Shown here piece after piece: positions 26,012-35,021 of a stretch of DNA of 45,188 bases; position 1 is the stretch's first letter; every line of letters starts with the position of its first letter. Location: assembly GCF_014205795.1 (NCBI RefSeq), contig NZ_JACHCN010000024.1, positions 1 to 45,188 of the forward strand, in the 5' to 3' direction. The notes under the pieces were generated by a model. That model made no database searches and was not told where the DNA came from. It worked only from the letters and a program-made list of their open reading frames with translations. The stretch is from Rhodanobacter sp. MP7CTX1. GTDB lineage: Bacteria > Pseudomonadota > Gammaproteobacteria > Xanthomonadales > Rhodanobacteraceae. A program made the translations under genes and the position numbers.

Positions 26012-26057
26012 CTTCGACTCCGCTTGCTTCGCAAGCTACGCTCAGCGCGAACGGTGG
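26012..26057. repeat. Diverged palindromic repeat unit after the GIY-YIG gene
   Basis: CTTCGACTCCGCTTGC and GCAAGCTACGCTCAGCGCGA then ACGGTGG matches the CTTCGACTTCGCC..GCTACGCTCAGGGCG unit at 25419-25465. The internal hairpin is GCTTGC-TTC-GCAAGC. Confidence 0.8.
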
Positions 26058-26094
26058 TTTGGAACTGTTTTGCAGAATCAGGATAATCGTCCCA

Positions 26095-27384
26095 ATGAAT
26101 TACCAATCCGGTTTTGGCAACGAATTCGCCAGCGAGGCGATCGCAGGTGTCCTTCCGCAAGGGCAGAACTCGCCGCAGCGGGTAGCGCATGGGCTGTACG
26201 CCGAGCAGCTGTCGGGCACCGCGTTCACCGCGCCGCGCCATACCAACCGACGCAGTTGGTTGTACCGAATTCGTCCGGCAGCCGTGCACGCACCATTCCA
26301 GCCGCTGGCGCATGCCACTTTCCACAACCGCTTTGACGAAGTGCCGCCTACGCCGAATCAGCTGCGCTGGGATCCGCTGCCGTTGGCGAGCGCGCCCACC
26401 GACTTCGTCGATGGTCTGGTGACGCTGGCCGGCAATGGCGGCGCGGGTGAGCAGGCGGGTGTGGGCATTCATGTGTATGCGGCCAATCGTTCGATGCAGG
26501 GGCGATACTTCTACGACGCCGACGGCGAGCTGCTCATCGTGCCGCAGCTGGGCTCGCTGAGGCTGGCTACCGAGTTCGGTGTACTCGACGTCGAGCCGCA
26601 GGAGATCGCGGTGATTCCGCGCGGCGTGCGTTTTCGCGTGGAGCTGATGGATGCAGAAGCGCGCGGCTACGTCTGCGAAAACTTCGGCGCGTTGCTGCGT
26701 CTGCCCGATCTCGGCCCGATTGGCTCCAACTGTCTGGCGAATTCGCGCGATTTCCTTACGCCGCACGCGGCGTACGAAGACGTCGACGGCGCGTTTGAGT
26801 TGATCGCAAAGTTTCAGGGCACGTTGTGGTCGGCGAGGATCGATCATTCGCCACTGGACGTGGTGGCATGGCACGGCAACTACGCGGCGTACAAATACGA
26901 TCTGCGCCGATTCAACACGATCGGCTCGATCAGTTTCGATCATCCCGATCCGTCGATCTTTACCGTACTCACGTCGCCCAGCGACACGGCCGGCACCGCG
27001 AATGTCGATTTCGCGATCTTCCCGCCGCGCTGGCTGGTGGCGCAGCATACGTTCCGGCCACCGTGGTTCCACCGCAACGTGGCCAGCGAGTTCATGGGCC
27101 TGATCACCGGTGTGTACGACGCCAAGGCCGAAGGCTTCCTGCCTGGCGGCGCCTCGCTGCACAACTGCATGAGTGGGCACGGGCCGGATGCGGCGACATT
27201 CGAAAGGGCCTCGAATGCCGACCTGTCCAAGCCGGACGTGATCGGCGGAACCATGGCTTTCATGTTCGAAACGCGCAAAGTGATCTGCCCGACCCGACAG
27301 GCGCTGGCCTCGCCGCAACTGCAGGGCAACTATTACGAATGCTGGCAGGGCATCGCCAAACATTTCGATCCATCGCAGGCATAA
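26095..27384 (+). CDS. hmgA: Homogentisate 1,2-dioxygenase
   Basis: Fe(II) ring-cleaving dioxygenase of 429 residues yielding maleylacetoacetate. The N-terminus [13 protein letters not shown] and the metal site [14 protein letters not shown] with [14 protein letters not shown] (His, Glu, His) are diagnostic. Length matches the family. AGGATAATCGTCCC precedes ATG 26095; the frame opens at 26059. The gene is 30 bases ahead of fahA, with which it is co-transcribed. The isomerase maiA that normally links the two reactions is not in the window. Confidence 0.97.
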   Translation: MNYQSGFGNEFASEAIAGVLPQGQNSPQRVAHGLYAEQLSGTAFTAPRHTNRRSWLYRIRPAAVHAPFQPLAHATFHNRFDEVPPTPNQLRWDPLPLASAPTDFVDGLVTLAGNGGAGEQAGVGIHVYAANRSMQGRYFYDADGELLIVPQLGSLRLATEFGVLDVEPQEIAVIPRGVRFRVELMDAEARGYVCENFGALLRLPDLGPIGSNCLANSRDFLTPHAAYEDVDGAFELIAKFQGTLWSARIDHSPLDVVAWHGNYAAYKYDLRRFNTIGSISFDHPDPSIFTVLTSPSDTAGTANVDFAIFPPRWLVAQHTFRPPWFHRNVASEFMGLITGVYDAKAEGFLPGGASLHNCMSGHGPDAATFERASNADLSKPDVIGGTMAFMFETRKVICPTRQALASPQLQGNYYECWQGIAKHFDPSQA

Positions 27385-27414
27385 GCCGCTACACCGTTTG
27401 GTCTGGAGAAACAC

Positions 27415-28401
27415 ATGAAGCTGGGAAGTCTCAAAGAAGGTGGGCGCGACGGCACGCTGATTGTCGTTAGTCGCGATTTGACGAAGGCGGTGAAAGCTAG
27501 CGGCGTCGCCGCGACACTGCAGGCTGCGCTCGACGATTGGTCGAACAGCGCGCCGCGGTTGAACGCATTGTCCGAAGAGTTGAACGCGGGCACGGCCAGC
27601 GGTGCGTTTGCGCTGGATATGAGCGCGCTAGCGTCGCCACTGCCGCGTGCGTACGAGTTCGTCGACGGTTCGGCCTATCTGCCCCACGTGGAGCGCGTAC
27701 GCCGCGCGCGTGGTGCCGAGGTGCCGAAGTCTTTCTACACCGATCCGCTGATGTACCAGGCAACCAGTGCCGGTTTTCTCGGGCCGCGCGATCCTGTAGT
27801 CGTATCCAGCGAGGACTACGGCATCGACCTGGAAGCCGAAGTCATCGTGGTCACCGATGATGTGCCGATGGCGGTGACGCCGGCGCAGGCATCCGAGCAC
27901 ATCCAGTTGATCGGCTTGATCAATGACGTAAGCCTGCGCGGGTTGATCCCCGGCGAACTGGCCAAGGGTTTCGGCTTCCTGCAGTCCAAGCCGCGCTCGA
28001 CGTTGTCGCCGGTGCTGGTGACGCCGGACGAGTTGGGCGACGCATGGCAGGACGACAAGCTGCATCTGCCGATGCGCACCTGGTTGAACGGCACGTGGTT
28101 CGGAGAAGCCGAGTGCGGCGTCGACATGCAGTTCAGCTTCGCCGAGCTGGTGGCGCACGTGGCGAAGACGCGGCCGTTGACCGCGGGCACCATCGTCGGC
28201 TCTGGCACCATTGCGAACGAAGACACCGACAAGGGCGCGTCGTGCCTGGCCGAGCAGCGCACCGTGGAAACCCTGCGCGATGGCAAGCCGAGCACGCCGT
28301 TCCTGAAGTTTGGCGACAGCCTGCGCATCGACGTTCTCGATCGTGCCGGCGCGTCGATCTTCGGTTCGATCGAGCAGCAGATCGAGCCGCACAAGCACTG
28401 A
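27415..28401 (+). CDS. fahA: Fumarylacetoacetate hydrolase family protein
   Basis: Protein of 328 residues, last step of tyrosine degradation giving fumarate and acetoacetate. The metal site includes DLEAEVIVVTDD (acidic ligands) and the Lys/Arg-rich GFGFLQSKPRSTLSPVLVTP loop. GSGTIANEDTDKGASCLAEQ is also typical of the short bacterial FAH type. It follows hmgA directly. With maiA missing, either an unlinked isomerase or an FAH acting on maleyl forms is needed (inference). Confidence 0.9.
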   Translation: MKLGSLKEGGRDGTLIVVSRDLTKAVKASGVAATLQAALDDWSNSAPRLNALSEELNAGTASGAFALDMSALASPLPRAYEFVDGSAYLPHVERVRRARGAEVPKSFYTDPLMYQATSAGFLGPRDPVVVSSEDYGIDLEAEVIVVTDDVPMAVTPAQASEHIQLIGLINDVSLRGLIPGELAKGFGFLQSKPRSTLSPVLVTPDELGDAWQDDKLHLPMRTWLNGTWFGEAECGVDMQFSFAELVAHVAKTRPLTAGTIVGSGTIANEDTDKGASCLAEQRTVETLRDGKPSTPFLKFGDSLRIDVLDRAGASIFGSIEQQIEPHKH

Positions 28402-28519
28402 AGCCCGTGATGGCAGGAGCCGCCGCCTGCGGCCGATGTCTCCAACGCCAGAGGTGTTGCGGCAACTCTGGCACGGCTCACGCTTTGACCTGCCGCCGTT
28501 GAGGCGGCACCATCCAGTC

Positions 28520-29281
28520 ATGCGACCTCACGTCCCGCCACTCCATTCTGCCGAGCCGGCAGGTTCGATCACCGGCGACGGTGACGAGGCGCATTTTTGC
28601 GGCACCTGCGCATTTTCCAGCGCGTGCATAGCGGCCGGTTACGCCAAGCCCGAACTGGCCGAACTGCAATGTCTGGTCGAACACGTGGGGCCGTTCCGCG
28701 CAGGCGAGTACGTCTTCCGTACCGGTGATCCGTTCCGCGCGATCTTCGCCGTGCGCGGCGGCAGCGTCAAAACCCGCACAGTGGATCGGGAAGGTCGTGA
28801 GCAGGTGCTCGGGTTCTATCTGCCCGGCGAAGTGATTGGCCTCAACGCGATCTATCCAGAGCATTTTCCATGCGACGCGGTATCGCTGGACACCACGTAT
28901 TTCTGTCGCTTCTCATTTCCGGCGATGAGTGCGCTGGCGTCGCGTATTCCCGCCGTGCAGCAGCACTTGTTTCGCATGCTGAGCAAGGAGCTGGGCACTG
29001 CCAGCGTGCTGGCCGGTGACCACAGCGCCGACGAACGCGTCGCTGCCTTTCTGATGGATCTGGCATCGCGCTACACGGCGCGCGGGTTCTCCGGTTCCCA
29101 TGTCCATCTCAGCATGTCGCGCGGCGATATCGCGAACTACCTGCGCCTGGCTGCCGAGACCGTGAGCCGCGTACTCGGTCGTTTCCGCGCGCAGAAACTG
29201 ATCCTGATCGAAGGCCGCGAATTGCAAGTGCTGAACCCGCTCGCATTGCGCGAGATCGGGAGGGAGCTATTGCCGGATTGA
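28520..29281 (+). CDS. fnr: FNR-type oxygen-sensing regulator
   Basis: Crp/Fnr family regulator of 253 residues. Cys27, Cys30, Cys36 (CGTCAFSSAC) and Cys129 reproduce the cluster-ligand spacing of E. coli FNR (C20, C23, C29, C122; 93 residues between the last two). A [4Fe-4S] oxygen sensor is therefore expected. The cNMP-type barrel is followed by the recognition helix AAETVSRVLGRF, whose E-T-V-S-R is the set that reads TTGAT half-sites. ATG 28520 gives the usual length; ATG 28436 (28 residues longer) is possible. It sits 640 bases ahead of nnrS, which has an FNR-type site. Confidence 0.93.
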   Translation: MRPHVPPLHSAEPAGSITGDGDEAHFCGTCAFSSACIAAGYAKPELAELQCLVEHVGPFRAGEYVFRTGDPFRAIFAVRGGSVKTRTVDREGREQVLGFYLPGEVIGLNAIYPEHFPCDAVSLDTTYFCRFSFPAMSALASRIPAVQQHLFRMLSKELGTASVLAGDHSADERVAAFLMDLASRYTARGFSGSHVHLSMSRGDIANYLRLAAETVSRVLGRFRAQKLILIEGRELQVLNPLALREIGRELLPD

Positions 29282-29441
29282 TGAGCGTCATTGGCGGATG
29301 CGCAGCGGACAGTTCGAGCGCAGCCGCTTGGAAGCGCTCAGCCTGACGAAATCGTTCGGTTCGTAGAGTTTCGGCAGCTTGTCGAGTCTTGCACCATCGG
29401 CAGGCCGGAACCTGTGAGCTTCGAGCGAACCGGGAGACGCC

Positions 29442-29729
29442 TCAGCGCTTCTTTGCTCTGGGTGGCTTGGCTTCATTCGCAGAAATAAGCTGCTGCAAGT
29501 ACGCGATGCCTTCTTCCTCGGGAAAGAACGCCACTACATCTGCAATGGTCAGCTTGTAGTGCTTGCAAAGCGCCAGGAACTCGGACTTTGCGTCATCGGG
29601 CTTGCTGTGGCTGGCTGACTTCGACGATTGCTGATCAACCTTGCTGTCGAGCGCAGCCAGTTCTTCCTGAAAACGCCGAAAGGCGTCTTGCGGGGGAGGC
29701 GTTGAACGTGGAGGGATAAACGGCTTCAT
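29442..29729 (-). CDS. Small uncharacterised protein
   Basis: Protein of 95 residues, charged and soluble. The N-terminal part is Pro- and Ser-rich (PPRSTPPPQDA, SSKSASHSKPDD). A compact C-terminal segment follows (EFLALCKHYKLTIADVVAFF then EEEGIAYLQQLI) and a basic tail PPRAKKR. I recognise no family. It reads opposite to fnr and nnrS, and the ribosome site (GAGGC directly before ATG) is too close, so the start or the gene itself is uncertain. Confidence 0.5.
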   Translation of the reverse strand: MKPFIPPRSTPPPQDAFRRFQEELAALDSKVDQQSSKSASHSKPDDAKSEFLALCKHYKLTIADVVAFFPEEEGIAYLQQLISANEAKPPRAKKR

Positions 29730-29847
29730 GCCTCATTGTCGCATATGGCATAAGGCTTTCCAGCCTCGGCCAATGTGCTGAACAGGCTGCAGAGCCCGCG
29801 GGAATGTCCGCTGCGGGCCGCGAAATCCGCCACTGAAGCGGGCTGGC

Positions 29848-29861
29848 CTGATCCAGATCAA
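29848..29861. promoter_or_regulatory. FNR-type binding site upstream of nnrS
   Basis: CTGATCCAGATCAA matches nine of ten fixed bases of TTGATNNNNATCAA. Its centre is about 68 bases before the nnrS ATG, which would leave a leader of about 27 bases if it works as a class II activator site (-41.5). The fnr gene is upstream in the same window. Confidence 0.75.
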
Positions 29862-29922
29862 GGCCGACCGTTCCGTCGGCGTGTCAGCATGATGCATCAA
29901 CCTGAATCGATTCGCTGACGTC

Positions 29923-31170
29923 ATGCCCGAGACTCGTCCCCCAGACGCAAAAACAGCCACCTTCGCCGAGTTGCCAGCCTTGCTGGCGTCGGCGCCGCAT
30001 CGGCTGCTGTTCCTGGGCGGCTCCATCGCCGTGCTGCTCAGCATGGCGTGGTGGGCCGTGGAATTGACATGGATGCGGTTTGGCATGGGTAGTTGGCCGC
30101 AGCCGTCGATTCCGCCGGGCTGGGCGCACGCGATGCTGATCCAGTACGGCATGTTTCCGCTTTTCATGTTTGGCTTCCTGCTGACGGTGTTTCCGCGTTG
30201 GCTGAATCAGCCGGCGCTGCCGCGCGCGAGTTATGTGCCGGTGGCCGGCGGAGTGTTCGGCGGTTACGTGCTGGCGAATGTGGGGTTGTTGAACATGCCG
30301 TGGCTGCTGGTCGCGGGTTTCATCCTGATGCTGGTCGGCTATCTGATCGGTTTCCACACGCTGGCGAAAGTGTTGCGCGCATCCAGCGATCGCAACGACC
30401 ACGCGCGCTCATGCTTGTTGGCGGTGGGGCTGGGTGTGCTGGGGCTGGTTGCGTTTCTGGCCTATCTGTTCGGCGGTCCACCGGAATGCGCGGAAGGTGC
30501 GGTGAAATTGGGCACGTTCGGTCTGCTGTTGCCGATCTTCTTCAGCGTGACGCATCGGATGTTGCCGTTCTTCAGTGGGAGCGTAGTGAAGGGTTACCAG
30601 GTGACGCGTCCCCGCTGGAGCTTGCCCGTGGTGTGGGTGTTGCTGCTGGCGCACGGGTTGCTCGACTGGCGCGGTGCACTGGGCTGGCTGTGGCTGGTGG
30701 ATGTGCCACTGGCGCTGGTGTTTGGCTGGCATGCGTTGGCATGGCAGCCCTGGAAGGCGATGCGGCCCGGTTTACTGGCCGTACTTCATCTGGCCTATGC
30801 GTGGCTGCCGCTGGCGTTCGTTTTGTATTCGGTGCAAGACCTGATCTATGCGACCAGCAGTCAACTCGTGCTGGGGCGCGTTCCGCTGCACGCGCTGGCG
30901 ATCGGCTATTTCGGTTCGATGCTGGTGGCGATGGTGACGCGGGTCACGCAAGGTCATTCCGCTCGGCCGCTGCAGATGGGCGCCATTCCGTGGCTGTGCT
31001 TCGCGTTGTTGCAGTGCGTCGCGCTGCTGCGCATCCGTGCCGAGTTGGGTGGTGACATGTACCTGTGGCTGGTGATCGCCGCGTACGGCTGGCTGCTCGC
31101 ATTCCTGCCGTGGGTGCTGCGCTCGGCGTGGATCTATCTGACTCCGCGGGTAGACGGCAAGCCGGGCTGA
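29923..31170 (+). CDS. nnrS: NnrS family protein
   Basis: Heme/copper integral membrane protein of 415 residues with about 12 helices, linked in denitrifiers and pathogens to nitric-oxide resistance. HAMLIQYGMFPLFMFGFLLT, FSVTHRMLPFFSG, LGRVPLHALAIGYFGSML and VTRVTQGHSARPL carry the conserved His and Arg residues of the family. The promoter region contains an FNR-type site at 29848-29861. No nitrite or nitric-oxide reductase genes are adjacent, so it probably acts in NO tolerance under low oxygen. Confidence 0.92.
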   Translation: MPETRPPDAKTATFAELPALLASAPHRLLFLGGSIAVLLSMAWWAVELTWMRFGMGSWPQPSIPPGWAHAMLIQYGMFPLFMFGFLLTVFPRWLNQPALPRASYVPVAGGVFGGYVLANVGLLNMPWLLVAGFILMLVGYLIGFHTLAKVLRASSDRNDHARSCLLAVGLGVLGLVAFLAYLFGGPPECAEGAVKLGTFGLLLPIFFSVTHRMLPFFSGSVVKGYQVTRPRWSLPVVWVLLLAHGLLDWRGALGWLWLVDVPLALVFGWHALAWQPWKAMRPGLLAVLHLAYAWLPLAFVLYSVQDLIYATSSQLVLGRVPLHALAIGYFGSMLVAMVTRVTQGHSARPLQMGAIPWLCFALLQCVALLRIRAELGGDMYLWLVIAAYGWLLAFLPWVLRSAWIYLTPRVDGKPG

Positions 31171-31289
31171 GTGTGCAAGCCTGTTCCGCATTCGTGCTGT
31201 TCGGCATCTGCTGAGCAGGTTTGTGCTCTCGTCATGGCGCACCGGATCATGCTCTACTTGTAGGCCACGATTTTCCGATGAGGTGCAAC

Positions 31290-31790
31290 ATGTCCGATGT
31301 CACGTTCAAGGGCCAGCCGATCAGCGTGGATGGCCAGTTTCCGGCCGTGGGTAGCAAGGCACCCGCGTTCAGTCTTGTTGGCGCAGATCTGTCCGACGTT
31401 GCGTTGTCCAGTTACGCCGGCAAGCGTAAGGTCTTGAATATTTTTCCCAGCGTGGATACCAGCGTGTGCGCCACCTCGGTGCGCCGCTTCAATGAGTTGA
31501 GCAGCCAGCTCGAAAACACCGTGGTGCTGTGCATCTCGGCGGACCTGCCGTTTGCGCAGGCACGCTTCTGCGGCGCCGAAGGTCTGGACAAGGTGAGCAA
31601 CCTATCCGTCATGCGTGGACACCAGTTCCTCAACGATTACGGCGTGGCGATTGCAAGCGGCCCGCTGGCTGGTCTGGCGGCACGCGCGGTATTGGTGCTG
31701 GACGAGCACGACAAAGTGATTCACGCCGAATTGGTGGATGAACTTACGCACGAGCCGAACTACGACGCGGCGCTGGCTGCGCTGAAGTAA
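31290..31790 (+). CDS. tpx: Thiol peroxidase (atypical 2-Cys peroxiredoxin)
   Basis: Protein of 166 residues that reduces peroxides with thioredoxin. Peroxidatic Cys60 is in [16 protein letters not shown] and resolving Cys94 in ARFCGAEGL, matching the C61/C95 pair of E. coli Tpx. The start ATG 31290 is preceded by GATGAGGTGCAAC; the frame opens at 31221. It follows nnrS by about 120 bases. Confidence 0.96.
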   Translation: MSDVTFKGQPISVDGQFPAVGSKAPAFSLVGADLSDVALSSYAGKRKVLNIFPSVDTSVCATSVRRFNELSSQLENTVVLCISADLPFAQARFCGAEGLDKVSNLSVMRGHQFLNDYGVAIASGPLAGLAARAVLVLDEHDKVIHAELVDELTHEPNYDAALAALK

Positions 31791-31841
31791 TGGGCACGGC
31801 CAGGATGCCGTGCGTCCTGGCCGGCTGAGCACGCTGCAAGG

Positions 31842-32390
31842 ATGAGCATGTCCGTACCGACGCTGGAAGGTTTACGCATCCGTCTTCGCCCCTTGCGCGA
31901 AGACGATGCGGAAGCATTGTTTGTTCTGCACGGCGACCCCCAGGTGATGCGCTACTGGAGCCGCACGGCGTGGACCGATCGAGCCGAGTCGATCAGCCAT
32001 CTTGCCCGCATGGTGCAGGCCGAACGTGATGGGGACATTCCGTGGGCGATCGCCCGACGCGAAGATGACGCGTTGATCGGCAGTCTGAGCCTGTTCCAGA
32101 TCGTGCCCGAGCATGCGCGTGGCATGTTCGGCTATGCCCTGCAGTCAGCCTGTTGGGGCAGTGGTTTTGCGCTGGAAGCGGCCAGGCTGGGTCTGGCTCA
32201 TGCATTTTCCACACTGGGGCTCGAACGCATCGAGGCCGATATCGATCCCGCCAATCAGCCGTCCAGACGTCTGGCTGAGCGTCTTGGCTTCAAGCAGGAG
32301 GGCTTGTTGCGCCATCGCTGGAAAGTCGACGATGTGTGGTCCGACACGGTGTGGTACGGCTTGCTGCGGGAAGAGTTTTCCAACGTCTGA
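31842..32390 (+). CDS. GNAT family N-acetyltransferase (RimJ/RimL-like)
   Basis: Protein of 182 residues with the GNAT fold: LRIRLRPLREDDAEALFVLH at the start and IGSLSLFQI. The acetyl-CoA site region is GYALQSACWGSGFALEAARLG, then LERIEADIDPANQPSRRLAERLGF and a WYGLLREEF ending. RimJ/RimL-type members acetylate protein N-termini or small amines; the substrate is unknown. ATG 31842 or ATG 31848 may be the start. Confidence 0.9.
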   Translation: MSMSVPTLEGLRIRLRPLREDDAEALFVLHGDPQVMRYWSRTAWTDRAESISHLARMVQAERDGDIPWAIARREDDALIGSLSLFQIVPEHARGMFGYALQSACWGSGFALEAARLGLAHAFSTLGLERIEADIDPANQPSRRLAERLGFKQEGLLRHRWKVDDVWSDTVWYGLLREEFSNV

Positions 32391-32397
32391 AACCGGC

Positions 32398-32664
32398 TCA
32401 GTGCGTGATGCCGACAATGGGGATCCCGAAGGGCCGGCCCTGTGGATGCTCGTGCAGTCCCAATCCCAGGCGCAGGCCGCGACCGATTCGCTCGGCGTAG
32501 TCGCACAGACGCCCGGCGGACTCCTTGTCCAGCATGTCGTGCGTGGTTTCCCGCCATAGCGCCAGCCAATGACTGAAGTGTTCGGCACGAATCGGATGTG
32601 GCCGATGGGCTGCCATCGGGTTGCCGCGATAGCTGCCCGCGCGCAACGCCACCGACGATGGCCG
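32398..32664 (-). pseudogene. 5'-truncated group III truncated-hemoglobin gene
   Basis: The last ~88 codons encode the C-terminal two-thirds of a class III truncated globin: SSVALRAGSYRGNPMAAH, PIRAEHFSHWLALWRETTHD and CDYAERIGRGLRLGLGLHEH. The N-terminal helices (about 45-60 residues including the B/C region) are missing, and the upstream frame has no globin similarity. An FNR-like palindrome lies at 32701-32716 just before the break, so the promoter may survive in part. Reading-frame continuity elsewhere is clean, indicating deletion, not frameshift. Confidence 0.75.
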
Positions 32665-32700
32665 GATGCGTATAGCCGTCTGGTGTCCTCGGTGAGCGGG

Positions 32701-32716
32701 GCTGATCTGGATCAGC
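32701..32716. promoter_or_regulatory. FNR-like palindrome ahead of the globin remnant
   Basis: GCTGATCTGGATCAGC, read on the minus strand as GCTGATCCAGATCAGC, shares CTGATCCAGATCA with the nnrS site. The two outer consensus bases differ (C..G instead of T..A). Its centre lies about 44 bases upstream of the globin-like sequence. Confidence 0.5.
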
Positions 32717-32854
32717 GTGTGGATGTGCCTGGACGCAAACGTGCTGGGAAACGAGTGGCCGCCCATCAGCGACATGATGGCTGCGATACAGGTACCCTCC
32801 GTTGGAGCGGTGTCCGGACAAGTTGCCGCCACTGAGGTACCAAGGCGAGCAACG

Positions 32855-32883
32855 AAAAAGGCCGGGCAAAAGCCCGGCCTTTT
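32855..32883. terminator. Rho-independent terminator of gapA
   Basis: GGCCGGGC and GCCCGGCC form an eight-pair stem around AAAA, flanked by AAAAA and TTTT. It is 20 bases after the gapA stop on the minus strand and could work in both directions. Confidence 0.9.
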
Positions 32884-32903
32884 CGTTGGATCGGTGATGC
32901 GAC

Positions 32904-33917
32904 TTACTTCGCCGCCATCAGCGCCACGGTCATGTCGAGCATGCGGTTGGAGAAGCCCCACTCGTTGTCGTACCAGCTCAGCACTTTCACCAGCGTGCCG
33001 CCCATGACGCGGGTCTGGGTGGCGTCGTAGGTGGAGGAGGCCGGGTTGTGGTTGAAGTCGATCGATACCAGCGGCTTGGTGTTCACCGCCAGGATGCCCT
33101 TCATCGCGCCGTTGGCGGCTTCGTTGATGGCGGCATCTATTTCTTCCTTGGTCGTTTCGCGCGCGGCGACGAACGTCAGGTCGACCACCGAGACATTGAT
33201 GGTCGGCACGCGCATCGCGAAACCGTCCAGCTTGCCGTTCAACTTCGGCAGCACCAGGCCCACCGCGGCGGCGGCGCCGGTCTTGGTCGGGATCTGGCTC
33301 ATCGTGGCCGAACGCGCGCGACGCAGGTCGGAGTGATAGACGTCCGTCAGCACCTGGTCGTTGGTGTACGAATGGATGGTGGTCATCAGGCCGTGCACGA
33401 TGCCGACCTTGTCGTCCAGCACCTTGGCCAGCGGCGCGAGGCAGTTGGTGGTGCAGCTGGCGTTGGAGATCACTTCAAGCTTCGAGGTGAGCTGGTCGTC
33501 ATTGACGCCGAACACGAACGTGCCGTCGATGTCATTGCCACCTGGCGCGGAGATGATCACCTTCTTGGCGCCGGCAGTGAGATGCGCGCCGGCTTTCGCC
33601 TTGGTGGTGAACAGGCCAGTGCACTCGAGCACCACGTCCACGCCCAGCTCGCCCCAGGGCAACTTGGTCGGGTCACGTTCGGCGCAGACCTTGATCTTGT
33701 CGCCATTGACGACGAGGAAGCCGCCTTCGGCGCTCACCGTGCCCGGGAACTTGCCGTGTGCGGTGTCGTATTGGGTCAGGTGTGCATTGGTCTCGGCGTC
33801 GCCGAGGTCGTTGATCGCAACGATCTGGATTTCGCTGGTGCGGTTGGATTCGTACAGCGCGCGAAGAATATTGCGGCCGATGCGACCGTAACCGTTGATG
33901 GCAACCTTGATGGCCAT
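32904..33917 (-). CDS. gapA: Glyceraldehyde-3-phosphate dehydrogenase
   Basis: Glycolytic NAD-dependent enzyme of 337 residues. The Rossmann start is [19 protein letters not shown], the catalytic Cys is in [13 protein letters not shown], the His in [15 protein letters not shown], and [18 protein letters not shown] and [13 protein letters not shown] complete the family. The frame extends upstream to 34013, but ATG 33917 gives the standard N-terminus. A terminator follows. The usual neighbour phosphoglycerate kinase is not next to it. Confidence 0.97.
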   Translation of the reverse strand: MAIKVAINGYGRIGRNILRALYESNRTSEIQIVAINDLGDAETNAHLTQYDTAHGKFPGTVSAEGGFLVVNGDKIKVCAERDPTKLPWGELGVDVVLECTGLFTTKAKAGAHLTAGAKKVIISAPGGNDIDGTFVFGVNDDQLTSKLEVISNASCTTNCLAPLAKVLDDKVGIVHGLMTTIHSYTNDQVLTDVYHSDLRRARSATMSQIPTKTGAAAAVGLVLPKLNGKLDGFAMRVPTINVSVVDLTFVAARETTKEEIDAAINEAANGAMKGILAVNTKPLVSIDFNHNPASSTYDATQTRVMGGTLVKVLSWYDNEWGFSNRMLDMTVALMAAK

Positions 33918-34127
33918 GGGACAGCGTTCTCCAGAGGGGTGGGCGAAAGCCGCGGCAGGCGGCCGGTAAAGCCGCGATTTTACAGACAAACCGGATTGGG
34001 CGCTTGGGGGCACTCAGCCGCTTGAGTTCAAGACCATGCGCGGAGGTCGCGTCGAGGCTCCGTAGGGGTCATCAAGATGCAGATGGGCTGTGGCATGCTC
34101 CCGCGACTCACCACTGGAATCTCCGCC

Positions 34128-34982
34128 ATGCTCGCCACCCGCCGTCTCGCCACCGCCTTGCTCGCCTGCCTGGTCATTGCGCCCGTCCAGGCATGGGGGC
34201 CGCTGGGTCACAGCGTGGTCGCCGAACTCGCGCAACGACATTTGAGCCCGGCCGCCGAAGCCGAAGTGGAACGATTGCTGGCACCCGACCACACGCGTTC
34301 GCTGGCCGACATTGCCAGCTGGGCCGATCAGATCCAGGACGATCCCGCGCAGGCGGCCCTGTGGAAGCAGACCCGTCCCTTGCATTACCTCGATTTCCGT
34401 CATGGCGATTGCAACTACACGCCACCGCGCGATTGCCAGGACGGCCTCTGCGTGGTCGGTGGCCTGCAGCACTATGTGGCGGTGCTGGGTGATCCCACGC
34501 AGTCCGATGCCGCACGCGGCGAAGCGTTGAAGTTTGTGGTGCATTTCGTCGGTGACATCCACCAGCCGCTGCACGCCGGCGCGCGCGACGACAAGGGCGG
34601 CAATACCTATCAGGTGCAGTTCGATGGCAAGGGTAGCAACCTGCATCGGGTATGGGATTCAGGCTTGCTGTCTACCCGCGGCCTCGACTGGAAGGCGTAT
34701 GCACAGGCACTCGACTCGCGCGGCCTGGTGCCGTTGCCCTCACCGATTGCGCCACTCGATAATCCCTATGCACAGTGGGCCGAGGAATCCTGCGCGATCA
34801 CCGCAGAAACCGGCTTCTATCCGGACGACCACAAGATCAATCAGGCCTACGTCGATGCCGAATTGCCGGTGGCCGAACTCCGCCTGCGCGAGGCCGGCCG
34901 ACGACTGGCCGAAGTGCTCAACCTCACATTGCAGGGTGCTGCGGCGGCGCCGGCCGCCAACCCCCAAGGCACGCGCCAATAG
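34128..34982 (+). CDS. Secreted S1/P1 family nuclease
   Basis: Protein of 284 residues with a signal peptide (MLATRRLATALLACLVIAPV) cut before Trp in VQA-WGPLGHSV. The free N-terminal Trp is itself a zinc ligand in this family. Other zinc ligands are seen in GHSVVAEL, DIASWADQI, LHYLDF, HFVGDIHQPLHAG and GSNLHRVWDSGL. It hydrolyses single-stranded nucleic acid and 3'-nucleotides outside the cytoplasm. Upstream ATGs at 34077 and 34095 would bury the signal, so 34128 is preferred. It lies head-to-head with gapA. Confidence 0.92.
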   Translation: MLATRRLATALLACLVIAPVQAWGPLGHSVVAELAQRHLSPAAEAEVERLLAPDHTRSLADIASWADQIQDDPAQAALWKQTRPLHYLDFRHGDCNYTPPRDCQDGLCVVGGLQHYVAVLGDPTQSDAARGEALKFVVHFVGDIHQPLHAGARDDKGGNTYQVQFDGKGSNLHRVWDSGLLSTRGLDWKAYAQALDSRGLVPLPSPIAPLDNPYAQWAEESCAITAETGFYPDDHKINQAYVDAELPVAELRLREAGRRLAEVLNLTLQGAAAAPAANPQGTRQ

Positions 34983-35021
34983 TTCTGCTAGGCTCGGAAA
35001 ACCACCACCAACGTGCCAGCA

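Noticed and set aside
29288..29476. 62-codon minus-strand frame after fnr
   Set aside because: No similarity, overlaps another candidate, and no start signal.
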